NCBI RefSeq assembly: GCF_030695125.1
Contig: NZ_JAUYTP010000067.1
Coordinates: forward strand, 62,001-126,000
Source: Allobosea sp.
GTDB lineage: Bacteria; Pseudomonadota; Alphaproteobacteria; Rhizobiales; Beijerinckiaceae
Direction: 5' to 3'
Length of the DNA: 64,000 bases
Below the pieces are notes generated by a model that saw nothing but the letters and a program-made list of their open reading frames with translations, had not been told where the DNA came from and did no database searches. Positions within the stretch are counted from its first letter, which is position 1. Each line of letters begins with the position of its first letter. Both the position numbers and the translations under genes were made by a program. This document shows positions 17,477-25,188 of the stretch, piece after piece.

Positions 17477-18337
17477 ATGGCGGTGGTTCAGGCCATCCTC
17501 GATGGATTGATGATCGGCGGGGTCTACGCCGTCATCTCGATCGGACTGACCCTGGTCTTCGGGGTGATGGGCATCGTGAATTTCGCGCAGGCGGAATTCC
17601 TGATGCTCGGCATGTTCGTCGCCTATTACGCCTGGGCCTGGCTCGGACTCGATCCGCTGCTGGCGGCGCCGCTCGCCTTCGTCGTGGTCTTCCTGCTCGG
17701 CGCCGCGATCCAGCGCGTGCTGATCCGGCGGGTGCTGAAGGCGCCGGAGGTGGCGCAGATCTTCCTGACGGTCGGCCTGCTGATCGTGCTGGAGAATGCC
17801 GCGCTGCTGATGTTCGGATCGGGCTTTCGCTCGGTTTCGACACCCTACCAGACGTCGTCGCTGCAGCTCGGACCGCTGTTCATCTCCGTGCCCTATCTCG
17901 CCGCCTTCGCGATGTCGGTGGCGTCGGGGCTGGCGCTGTGGCTGTTCCTCAAGTCGAGCTGGTTCGGCCGCGCCATGCGCGCGACCGCCCAAGACCCGAT
18001 GGCCGCGCGGCTGATAGGGATCGACGCCGACCGCATGCACATGCTGGCCTTCGCGCTCGGCGTCGGGCTGACGGCCTTCGGCGGCGCCGTGATCCTGCCC
18101 TATCTGACGGCCTCGCCGACCGTCGGCACACAATTCGCCGTGCTGATGTTCACCGTCGTGGTGCTCGGCGGGCTGGGGTCGGTCGCCGGCGCTGTGGTCG
18201 GCGGGCTGGCTGTCGGCATCATCCAGTCGCTCTCGGCGCTGGTCTTTCCGATCCAGCTCCAGAACCTCGTCCTCTTCGTCGTCTTCATCGCGGTTCTGGC
18301 CTTCCGGCCCAAGGGCATGCTGGGGGCGGCGCGATGA
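17477..18337 (+). CDS. livH: LivH-type ABC transporter permease
   Basis: A 286-residue inner-membrane permease with about eight hydrophobic segments. It opens with VQAILDGLMIGGVYAVISIGLTLVFGVMGIVNFAQ, the highly characteristic LivH N-terminus. The permease loop MRATAQDPMAARLIGID is near residue 165, and the conserved FTVVVLGGLGSVAGAVVGG lies near the end. GGAG precedes the ATG. Its stop overlaps livM by four bases (ATGA). It forms the heterodimeric channel with LivM. Confidence 0.92.
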   Translation: MAVVQAILDGLMIGGVYAVISIGLTLVFGVMGIVNFAQAEFLMLGMFVAYYAWAWLGLDPLLAAPLAFVVVFLLGAAIQRVLIRRVLKAPEVAQIFLTVGLLIVLENAALLMFGSGFRSVSTPYQTSSLQLGPLFISVPYLAAFAMSVASGLALWLFLKSSWFGRAMRATAQDPMAARLIGIDADRMHMLAFALGVGLTAFGGAVILPYLTASPTVGTQFAVLMFTVVVLGGLGSVAGAVVGGLAVGIIQSLSALVFPIQLQNLVLFVVFIAVLAFRPKGMLGAAR

Positions 18338-19320
18338 GCGGCCTCTCGCCCCGGCACTGGGCCGGGCTCGCGCTGCTGGCGGCCTTCGCCATCGCCCTGC
18401 CCTTCGCCTTCGAGCCACGCGGCTACGGCATCCGCATCCTCTGTCTCGCGCTGCTCTTCGCCGCGATGGCTCAGTCGTGGAACATTGTCGCCGGGCTCGC
18501 CAACCAGATCTCGCTCGGCCATGCCGCCTTCTTCGGCATCGGCGCCTACACCTCGACGCTGCTGCTGATCCATTTCGGCATCACCCCCTGGCTGGGCATG
18601 TTTGCAGCCGCGGCTCTCGGCGGCGCCGCCGCGCTGCTGATCAGCCTGCCGACCATGCGCTTGCGCGGCCACTACTTCGCGCTGGCGACGCTCGCCTTCG
18701 GCGAGGTGATGCGGGTGATCGGCAACAGCTGGGGCGGGCTGACGGGCGGGCCGGTCGGCATTTCCGTGCCCTTTGCGCAGCCAAGCCTGGCGCTGATGCA
18801 GTTCCGCGAGACGCGCTCCTCCTACTGGCTGATGCTCGCGGCGCTCGTCCTGGTGACGCTCGTTTTTGTGGCAATCAAGCGCAGCCGACTTGGCTACCGG
18901 CTGCGCGCGATCAAGGAGAACGCCGACGCCGCCGAGGTCATCGGGGTCGACACCACCCGCACCAAGATCATCGCCGCGGTGATCTCGGGCGCGCTGACGG
19001 CGGCACTCGGCACGCTCTACGCGCAGTTCCAGTTCTTCTTCGATCCCGACACCGTCTTCGGCGTGGCCTCGGTGTCCGTGCGGATGGCGATGATCGCCAT
19101 CGTCGGCGGCATCGGCACGGCAGCCGGCCCGATCCTCGGCGCGCTCTTCGTGATCCCGCTGGAGGAACTCGCCAATCAGGTCTTCTCGGCGCAGGCGGCC
19201 GGGCTGTCTCAGCTGGTCTTCGGTCTGCTGCTGATCCTGGTGATCCTGATCGAACCGCGTGGCTTCATGGCCATCGGCCCCCGGCTCCAGCGCCTGTTCG
19301 GCAAGGGAGATCGCCGATGA
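18334..19320 (+). CDS. livM: LivM-type ABC transporter permease
   Basis: A 328-residue permease. The region AMAQSWNIVAGLANQISLGHAAFFGIGAYTSTLL is diagnostic of LivM, as are RLGYRLRAIKENADAAEVIGVDTTRTK and the late IVGGIGTAAGPILGALFVIPLEEL. It overlaps livH and livG by ATGA at both ends, so the five transporter genes are translationally coupled. The ATG at 18334 is fixed by this overlap. Confidence 0.92.
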   Translation: MSGLSPRHWAGLALLAAFAIALPFAFEPRGYGIRILCLALLFAAMAQSWNIVAGLANQISLGHAAFFGIGAYTSTLLLIHFGITPWLGMFAAAALGGAAALLISLPTMRLRGHYFALATLAFGEVMRVIGNSWGGLTGGPVGISVPFAQPSLALMQFRETRSSYWLMLAALVLVTLVFVAIKRSRLGYRLRAIKENADAAEVIGVDTTRTKIIAAVISGALTAALGTLYAQFQFFFDPDTVFGVASVSVRMAMIAIVGGIGTAAGPILGALFVIPLEELANQVFSAQAAGLSQLVFGLLLILVILIEPRGFMAIGPRLQRLFGKGDRR

Positions 19321-20039
19321 GCGCGCCGCTTCTCGAAGTGTCCGGTGTCGGCAAGCGTTTCGGTGGCCTGCAGGCGCTGTCGAATGTCTCGCTCTCGGTC
19401 GAGGCCGGTGAAATCGTCGGGCTGATCGGCCCCAACGGCGCCGGCAAGACAACGCTGTTTTCGACCCTTGTCGGTCTGCACCGGCCCGAAAGCGGGGCGA
19501 TTCGGCTCGATGGCCGCGATCTCGTCGGCCTCAAGCCGCACAAGATCGCCGCCGCCGGGATGGTGAAAACCTTCCAGAACGTCGCGCTGTTTCTCGAGTC
19601 CTCGGTTCTCGACAATGTCCTGACCGGCGGGCTGATGCGCCATTCCATCCCGGACGCGCGCGCGCTGGCGCGACGCTGTCTGGAGCGCGTCGGGATCGCC
19701 GCGATCGCCGGCAAGCTCGCCCGCGATCTGTCCTTCCCGGAGCGGGCGCGAGTCGAGGTCGCGCGCGCGCTCTGCACCGAGCCGCGGGTGCTGCTGCTCG
19801 ACGAGGCGATGGCGGCGCTCAACCATGCCGAGATGGACGCGTTCATGGCGCTGCTGCGGCAGCTGCGCGAGGAGGGGCTGACCCTGATCGTCGTCGAGCA
19901 CCATATGCGCGCCATCATGTCGCTCTGCGACCGGCTCGTCGTGCTGAATTTCGGCCAGATGATCGCCACGGGCACGCCAGAGCAGATCGCGCGGGACCCG
20001 GCCGTCGTCGAAGCCTATCTCGGCCGCTCGGCCGCGTGA
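19317..20039 (+). CDS. livG: LivG-type ABC transporter ATP-binding protein
   Basis: A 240-residue ATPase with Walker A GPNGAGKTT (residues about 38-46). The Q-loop region MVKTFQNVALF is typical of LivG. The signature region is LARDLSFPERARVEVARAL, in which the usual LSGGQ is degenerate (LSFPE), a common LivG feature. Walker B is VLLLDEAMAALN, followed by the switch His in VVEHHM. It couples to livM by ATGA and precedes livF. It powers uptake together with LivF. Confidence 0.92.
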   Translation: MSAPLLEVSGVGKRFGGLQALSNVSLSVEAGEIVGLIGPNGAGKTTLFSTLVGLHRPESGAIRLDGRDLVGLKPHKIAAAGMVKTFQNVALFLESSVLDNVLTGGLMRHSIPDARALARRCLERVGIAAIAGKLARDLSFPERARVEVARALCTEPRVLLLDEAMAALNHAEMDAFMALLRQLREEGLTLIVVEHHMRAIMSLCDRLVVLNFGQMIATGTPEQIARDPAVVEAYLGRSAA

Positions 20040-20050
20040 GGATGCCGGTG

Positions 20051-20770
20051 ATGACGAACCCCTCCGCGCTGTTGTCGATCTCCGGCCTTCACGCCGGTTA
20101 TGGCGCCATGGACGTGCTGCACGACGTTTCGATCGAGGTCGGCGCCGGCGAATTCGTCTGCGTCATCGGCGCCAATACCGCGGGCAAGAGCACGCTGCTG
20201 CGTACGGTGTCGGGCCTTGTCGCCGCCCGCGGCAGCATCCGCTTCGATGGCACGGAGCTCGTTGGCCGGCCTTCGCATGACATCCCCGCGCTCGGCATCG
20301 CCCATGTGCCCGAGGGCCGCCACGTCTTCCCCGAGATGACGGTCGAGGAGAACGTCATGCTCGGCGCCTATGCCGTGCGCTCCGCCAGCGATCTCGCCGC
20401 GCGCCGCGACCGGGTGCTGACGATGTTTCCGCGGCTGCGCGAGCGGCTGGGCCAGCTCGCGGGCACGCTCTCGGGCGGCGAGCAGCAGATGGTGGCGATC
20501 GGCCGGGCCCTGATGCTTCAGCCCCGGTTGCTGCTGCTGGACGAGCCGAGCCATGGCCTGGCGCCCAAGATCGTGGACGAGCTTCACGACACCTTCCTCG
20601 CCGTCAGCCGCACGGGGACGTCGATCTTGCTGGTCGAGCAGAACACCACGCTGGCGCTCTCGGTCGCCGGGCGCGGCTATGTGCTGGAAAGCGGCCGGGT
20701 CGTGCTCTCCGGCACCAGCGCGGAACTCTCCGGAAACGACGCCGTCCGCAGCGCCTATCTCGGGCTCTGA
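20051..20770 (+). CDS. livF: LivF-type ABC transporter ATP-binding protein
   Basis: A 239-residue ATPase. Walker A reads GANTAGKST, where the usual Gly of GANGAGKST is replaced by Thr; the GxxxxGKS pattern is kept. The signature is LSGGEQQMVAIGRALM, Walker B is LLLLDEPSHGLAPKI, and the switch His region is replaced by VEQNTTLAL. Possible starts are GTG 20036, ATG 20042 and ATG 20051; GAGG at 20038-20041 best suits the last. It completes the transporter and is followed after 33 bases by the decarboxylase-like gene. Confidence 0.9.
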   Translation: MTNPSALLSISGLHAGYGAMDVLHDVSIEVGAGEFVCVIGANTAGKSTLLRTVSGLVAARGSIRFDGTELVGRPSHDIPALGIAHVPEGRHVFPEMTVEENVMLGAYAVRSASDLAARRDRVLTMFPRLRERLGQLAGTLSGGEQQMVAIGRALMLQPRLLLLDEPSHGLAPKIVDELHDTFLAVSRTGTSILLVEQNTTLALSVAGRGYVLESGRVVLSGTSAELSGNDAVRSAYLGL

Positions 20771-20803
20771 CGGCCCCCTAACACACCACGAAAGGTCAGT
20801 CCG

Positions 20804-21199
20804 ATGTCGCACAGCGATCAGTTCAACAAGGGTCTCGAAGTTCGCCGCAAGGTGCTGGGCGCGGACTATGTCGATGGCAGCCTGGCCAAGGCCGACGATT
20901 TCATGATGGCGTTCCAGAACATCACCACCGAATGGTGCTGGGGCTATGCCTGGACGCGGCCGGGCCTCGAGCACAAGACGCGCTCGATGCTCAACCTCGC
21001 CATGCTGACGGCGCTGGGCAAGCCGGCCGAGCTGAAGCTCCACGTCAAGGGCGCGCTCGCCAATGGCGTCACCGTCGACGAGATCAAGGAGATCCTGCTG
21101 CACGCCACGGTCTATTGCGGCATCCCGGCCGGCCTCGACGCGTTCAAGGCGGCCCATGAGGTGCTCAAGGCCGAGGGCGCCGTCCCCAACGACAAGTGA
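20804..21199 (+). CDS. Carboxymuconolactone decarboxylase family protein (PcaC-like)
   Basis: A 131-residue AhpD-like all-helical protein. The segment TTEWCWGYAWTRPGLEHKTRSMLNLAML carries the WGxxWxRPGL signature of 4-carboxymuconolactone decarboxylases. EIKEILLHATVYCGIPAGLDAF follows with the conserved His and the GxPA segment. True PcaC enzymes act in the beta-ketoadipate pathway, but no other pca gene is present, so a related lactone or hydroperoxide substrate is equally possible. It lies in the transporter operon just before the MBL hydrolase gene (7-base gap). Confidence 0.85.
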   Translation: MSHSDQFNKGLEVRRKVLGADYVDGSLAKADDFMMAFQNITTEWCWGYAWTRPGLEHKTRSMLNLAMLTALGKPAELKLHVKGALANGVTVDEIKEILLHATVYCGIPAGLDAFKAAHEVLKAEGAVPNDK

Positions 21200-21206
21200 G
21201 GTGACG

Positions 21207-21998
21207 ATGCCCGCCTGGGAGGTCTTCGCCCTGCGCTATGCCGTGCATGAGCGCCGGGCCTTCGAGAACTTCATCCGCGCGCCCGATCCGCACGACGCGC
21301 CCATGCCCATGGACTATTTCGTCTGGGTGGTGCGGCGCGGCCAGCGGGTCATCGTGGTCGATACGGGCTTCACCCCCGAGGGTGGGGCTAGGCGCGGACG
21401 CACGCTGATCAGGCCGGTCGAGGCCGCGCTGCGTCAGCTCGGCGTCGCGCCGGAGACGGTGGAGGACGTGGTCATCACGCATCTCCACTACGACCATGCC
21501 GGCAATCTCGATCTCTTCCCGAAGGCCCGCTTCCATCTCCAGGAGGCGGAGATGGGCTTCGCGACGGGCCGGCACATGTGCCAGGCCTGCATCCGCTACC
21601 CCTTCGACGTCGAGGACGTGGTAAGGATGGTGCGCGCCGTCTATGCCGACGGCGTGGTCTTCCACGACGGCGATGCCGAGCTGGACGAGGGCCTGAGCCT
21701 GCACAAGGTCGGCGGTCACAGCGCCGGCCTGCAGATGGTCCGCGTCGAGACCGCGCGCGGGCCGCTGGTGCTCGCCAGCGACGCCGCGCATTTCATGGCC
21801 AATATCGAGCGGCAGAACCCGTTCCCGATCTTCTTCGATCTCGGCGCGCTGGCGCAGGGCTGGCGCGCCGCCCGCCGCCTCGCCGGGGCGGAGGAGCGCA
21901 TCATCGCCGGTCATGATCCGCTGGTGCGGGAGATTTATCCCGCCGTCGAAGGCTCGGACGGCGAGACGGTCGCGCTGCACTTGCCGCCGCTGCGCTGA
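21207..21998 (+). CDS. MBL-fold hydrolase, N-acyl-homoserine-lactonase-like
   Basis: A 263-residue metallo-beta-lactamase-fold enzyme. The dinuclear zinc motif is THLHYDHAGN near residue 92-101, with a later GGHSAGLQ histidine, the ASDAAHF aspartate and a terminal AGHDP. The opening YFVWVVRRGQRVIVVDTGF resembles the AttM/AiiA lactonase group. GAGG precedes the ATG at 21207. In this operon it probably opens or forms a lactone of the imported compound rather than acting in quorum quenching; that is inference from context. Confidence 0.85.
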   Translation: MPAWEVFALRYAVHERRAFENFIRAPDPHDAPMPMDYFVWVVRRGQRVIVVDTGFTPEGGARRGRTLIRPVEAALRQLGVAPETVEDVVITHLHYDHAGNLDLFPKARFHLQEAEMGFATGRHMCQACIRYPFDVEDVVRMVRAVYADGVVFHDGDAELDEGLSLHKVGGHSAGLQMVRVETARGPLVLASDAAHFMANIERQNPFPIFFDLGALAQGWRAARRLAGAEERIIAGHDPLVREIYPAVEGSDGETVALHLPPLR

Positions 21999-22025
21999 AG
22001 CGCGGCAAGCCATCCCGGACCCACC

Positions 22026-22172
22026 CCGTCATTCCGGGGCGGCGCGAAGCGACGAGCCCGGAATCCATGAACACCCGCACGGACTGTTGAATTGGCGGGG
22101 GCGAACCTTCTTGTCAGCCGTCATGTTCATGGATTCCGGGCTCGGGCCTTTCGGCCCGCCCCGGAATGACGG
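22026..22172. repeat. Long imperfect inverted repeat between convergent genes
   Basis: The arms at 22026-22072 and 22125-22172 both carry CCGTCATTCCGGGG and CCCGGAATCCATGAAC in opposite orientation, separated by a 52-base centre. The arms are nearly complementary over about 47 bases. Such TCATTCCGGG palindromes are widespread intergenic elements in Rhizobiales genomes. It lies between two convergent operons and could act as a bidirectional terminator or be a miniature mobile element. Confidence 0.7.
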
Positions 22173-22190
22173 TGTGGCTCACCCCTCAGA

Positions 22191-23411
22191 TCAGCCGGCT
22201 AACCGACGCCCGACATGGGCCAGCGCCGCCAGCAGATGCGGGCGGAACAGGTCGGGGTGCTCGCACATCGGGAAATGGCCGAGCCCCTCCATGATGCGCA
22301 GATCGGCGCCCGGAATGAGCGCGGCGAGCTTGGCCCCGTCCTCGGGAGTCGCCGAATAATCATAGGTACCGCAGAGCAGCGAGACCGGCGTTCGCGCAGC
22401 GTCGATGCGTGGCGCGACCTCTGCGCCGTCGAACTCGTCGGAATAGAAGGCGAGGTCGCCGGCATAGATCTCGGGCGCGCCCTGCGAATAGATCCAGGCG
22501 GCCCGGCGCCGGCTGTCGAGCGGGCTTGTCGGGCTCATCAGCCCGCGGACGAAGGCGGCGTTGTGCAGCCCGGCATGGACGCCGACATGATGCTGGAACG
22601 GATTGCGCCGCCCCTTGGAGCGGAAGGGCGGCTCGATCGCGATGACGCCGGCGACGAGGTCAGGCCGCTCCGCCGCCAGCAGCAGGGCGAGCGCTGCGCC
22701 CATCGAGCCACCGGCCACGATCGCTTTCTCGCCGACGACCTGCTCGATGATCGCCGCGCACCAGCCGAGATAGCGCGCGCCCGAGAGCCGGTAGGGCTCG
22801 CCCTGCCAGCCTTCGGGCGGCATCGAGCGGCCATGGAAAGGCATGTCCGGCGCGATCAGGCGCCAGTCCGCGGCCAGCGCGATGTCGGCCAGCTGCCCGT
22901 GGAACTGGCGGCCGTCCGCGCCGGCCGTGTGCAGGAACAGGATCGATCGCCCGCTTCCGGCGCTCTCGACAAAAATCTCGGCCGCGCCCTCCGGCAGGAC
23001 GACCTGCTGGTAGCGCCCTTCGATCTGGCTCATCCGCCGTTCGACGGAGGGCGCCTGCGCCACCGGCGACAAGACGACGAGCTCGAACAGCCGTTCGATC
23101 ACGGCCCGCGCCTGCGCGATCACGAGCGGGTCGCCGGACAGGGTGAAGGCCGGGTTGGCGATGGCCAGCGCGGTGAAAGCCTGGAAACGCGGCGGCGGCG
23201 GCACGACCAGCAGCCTCGCCCAGTCCTCTTCGGCCGCCGACAGCACGATGTCCGGCGCCGCCGTGCCCTCGAAGACCACGGCGCCGTCGTCGAGCCGCAG
23301 CAGGATGTCGTCGCCGGCGCCTTCGATCCGCAACACCGCAACGAGGCCGGCCCCGAGCCGCCGCAGTTCGGCGTCCCCGGCTGCCGCGGCGATGCGCGCC
23401 CGCAGGCCCAT
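22191..23411 (-). CDS. Alpha/beta hydrolase with N-terminal SCP2-like domain
   Basis: A 406-residue protein with two parts. Residues 1-130 resemble an SCP2/sterol-carrier-like domain (VLRIEGAGDDILLRLDDGAVVFEG, then LSAAEEDWARLL). The alpha/beta hydrolase domain follows, with oxyanion region FLHTAGADGRQF, nucleophile elbow GGSMGAALA, acid candidates near CGTYDYSATPEDG, and the catalytic His in EGLGHFPMCEHP. It shares one base with the upstream dehydrogenase stop (TGATG), so the two are coupled. A role in hydrolysing an ester, lactone or acid intermediate of the local pathway is inferred. Confidence 0.8.
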   Translation of the reverse strand: MGLRARIAAAAGDAELRRLGAGLVAVLRIEGAGDDILLRLDDGAVVFEGTAAPDIVLSAAEEDWARLLVVPPPPRFQAFTALAIANPAFTLSGDPLVIAQARAVIERLFELVVLSPVAQAPSVERRMSQIEGRYQQVVLPEGAAEIFVESAGSGRSILFLHTAGADGRQFHGQLADIALAADWRLIAPDMPFHGRSMPPEGWQGEPYRLSGARYLGWCAAIIEQVVGEKAIVAGGSMGAALALLLAAERPDLVAGVIAIEPPFRSKGRRNPFQHHVGVHAGLHNAAFVRGLMSPTSPLDSRRRAAWIYSQGAPEIYAGDLAFYSDEFDGAEVAPRIDAARTPVSLLCGTYDYSATPEDGAKLAALIPGADLRIMEGLGHFPMCEHPDLFRPHLLAALAHVGRRLAG

Positions 23412-24316
23412 CAGCCGCGCGTTCCGGCGGCCAGCGCCTTGAGATAGCGGTGGATCTCGGTGTGGTCGGCCTGCGCGCCGAGCCCGCCCTTGGCCGCCTC
23501 CCACAGCGCCGCGACCGACTGGATCTGCGGCAGCGGGAGATCGAGGTGATCGGCGAGATCGGCGGCGATGCGCAGATCCTTCGCCATCAGCGCCAGCGAG
23601 AAGCCCGAATTGAAGGCCTCGGAGATGACGAAGGGCTTCATCTTCACTTCGGTCGAGTTGTTACGCCCCGTGGAAGCGTTGAGCACATCGACGATCGTCT
23701 CCGGCGCGAGGCCGAAGCGGCCGCCGACAAGCAGGGCCTCGCAGGCCGCGACCAGTCCCGCCGCCGAGACATAGTTGTTCAGCGCCTTCATCGCATGGCC
23801 GGAGCCGATCGGCCCCGTCGCGAAGATCGACTTGCCCATCGCCGCAAGCACGGGCCGGGCGCGCTCGACCGCCTCGGCCGGCCCCCCGGCCATGATCGCC
23901 AGCGATCCGTCGATCGCGCGCTTGACGCCGCCCGAGACCGGCGCGTCGATCAGCACGAGCCCCAGCGGTTCCAGATCGGCGGCGAGACTGACCGTATCGG
24001 TCGGCGCCGACGAACTCATGTCGATCACCAGCGCGTCTTTCGCCAGGGCGCGCGCAGCGCCTGCCCCCAGCAGCGCATCGCGCACGATGGCGCCATTGGG
24101 CAGCATGGTGATCAGGATGTCGGCGCCATTGGCCGCCTCAGCGGCGCCCGCGAAAGTCGAGGCGCCCGCCTCGGCCAACGCCTGCCGCGGTGCCTCCGCC
24201 GGGTCAGCCCCGCGCACGGCGAAGCCCGCCTGGATCAGGCGTCGCGCCATCGGCAGGCCCATCTGGCCGAGACCGATGAAGGCGATGGTGGCGGGGGTGC
24301 CGGATGCGTCAGACAT
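23411..24316 (-). CDS. NAD(P)-dependent beta-hydroxyacid dehydrogenase (3-hydroxyisobutyrate dehydrogenase family)
   Basis: A 301-residue dehydrogenase. The Rossmann motif is FIGLGQMGLPMARRL near residue 15, the substrate motif is DAPVSGGVKRA near residue 120, and the catalytic Lys lies in GSGHAMKALNNY near residue 170. GGAGG is 8 bases before the ATG at 24316. The gene heads a two-gene operon with the hydrolase and has GntR-type site B 54 bases upstream. Family members oxidise beta-hydroxyacids or reduce semialdehydes; the exact substrate is unknown. Confidence 0.9.
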   Translation of the reverse strand: MSDASGTPATIAFIGLGQMGLPMARRLIQAGFAVRGADPAEAPRQALAEAGASTFAGAAEAANGADILITMLPNGAIVRDALLGAGAARALAKDALVIDMSSSAPTDTVSLAADLEPLGLVLIDAPVSGGVKRAIDGSLAIMAGGPAEAVERARPVLAAMGKSIFATGPIGSGHAMKALNNYVSAAGLVAACEALLVGGRFGLAPETIVDVLNASTGRNNSTEVKMKPFVISEAFNSGFSLALMAKDLRIAADLADHLDLPLPQIQSVAALWEAAKGGLGAQADHTEIHRYLKALAAGTRG

Positions 24317-24369
24317 GCTTGTTTCCTCCAACGCGGCAACGGCGCCGCGTCGGGCGGATTTCTGATCCC

Positions 24370-24389
24370 TATCAGACAATCTGTCAATT
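24370..24389. promoter_or_regulatory. GntR-type operator (site B) before the dehydrogenase operon
   Basis: TATCAGACAATCTGTCAATT lies between the end of the GntR gene (overlapping its stop codon at 24384-24386) and the dehydrogenase start at 24316. It is identical over 18 bases to site A at 16112-16129. The placement suggests the regulator controls this operon too. Confidence 0.6.
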
Positions 24390-25079
24390 CGCGGGGCGGC
24401 CGGGGCTCGGTTCCCGCGCCAGGACGGCGAGAGCGACCTTCGCCGCCATGGCGATGTGATGCTTGCAGGCCAGCTCGGCGCGGGCGCCGTCATGCGCGGC
24501 GATGGCGTCATAAATCGCCTCGATCTCGGCGACGCTGTCGGCGAGGCGGCCCTGCTGCGTCATCGAGGTGAAGCGCAGCAGGGTGATGCGATTGTGCAGC
24601 ATCGTCAGCGACTGCTTGACGAAGACGTTGCCGGCGCCCTCCATCAGCACGCTGTAGAAGCGGGTCTTGGCGGCGACGAGCTGGGCACGGTCGCCGTTTT
24701 GCGCGGCGAGCCGGAAGCCGGCCACCGCCTGCTTCAGCTCCGCGACGGCCGCTTCGCTCCCCTGCTCCGCAAAAGCGCGACCCGCGAAGCCTTCCAGCAG
24801 CGCCCGCACGTCATAAAGCTGCCGGGCCTCGTCGAAGTTGATCGACGACACTTCGGGTCCGCGATGGGGAACCGTGACGACGAGGCCCTCGGCCTCGAGC
24901 TGGCGGAGCGCCTCGCGCACCGAGGTGCGGCCGACGCCGATCTGCTCGCAGAGCTCGCGCTCGACGAGGCGCTGGCCCGGGCGGAAATGCCCGGAGGCGA
25001 TCGCTTCCCGGATCCGGTCCTCGACCAGGAGACGCAACGTGGCCGCCTGGCGCGGGATGCGGAGATTCGTTTCGGTCAT
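24384..25079 (-). CDS. GntR-family regulator, FadR/FCD subgroup
   Basis: A 231-residue regulator. The N-terminal winged helix (QAATLRLLVEDRIREAIASG, RLVERELCEQIGVGRTSVREALRQLEAEG) occupies residues 10-65. The helical FCD effector domain follows, with LYDVRALLEGFAGR and a late HHIAMA carrying metal-ligand histidines. The ATG at 25079 is preferred; an ATG at 25091 is possible. It is divergent from the TctC-type gene. Three matching palindromes (16112, 24370, 25139) mark its likely operators; ligands of FCD proteins are usually small organic acids. Confidence 0.92.
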   Translation of the reverse strand: MTETNLRIPRQAATLRLLVEDRIREAIASGHFRPGQRLVERELCEQIGVGRTSVREALRQLEAEGLVVTVPHRGPEVSSINFDEARQLYDVRALLEGFAGRAFAEQGSEAAVAELKQAVAGFRLAAQNGDRAQLVAAKTRFYSVLMEGAGNVFVKQSLTMLHNRITLLRFTSMTQQGRLADSVAEIEAIYDAIAAHDGARAELACKHHIAMAAKVALAVLAREPSPGRPAN

Positions 25080-25138
25080 GGACAAACACATTGCCGGCCC
25101 GATTGCCGCCGTCAATCTCGGCGCTTGACCTCCCGACT

Positions 25139-25155
25139 GGCAGATTGTCTGATAG
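25139..25155. promoter_or_regulatory. GntR-type operator (site C) between gntR and tctC-like gene
   Basis: GGCAGATTGTCTGATAG is the reverse complement of CTATCAGACAATCTGCC, matching sites A and B in 16 of 17 positions. It lies 60 bases from the gntR start and 34 bases from the binding-protein start, so it could serve autoregulation and control of the divergent gene. Confidence 0.6.
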
Positions 25156-25188
25156 CAGGCAATACACCAAGAGAATCCCGGAGGAATG

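Noticed and set aside
23658..23666. GTAACA on the minus strand inside the beta-hydroxyacid dehydrogenase gene as an eighth ECF promoter
   Set aside because: It is inside a coding region far from any start and lacks a CGWAN element that would serve a gene.
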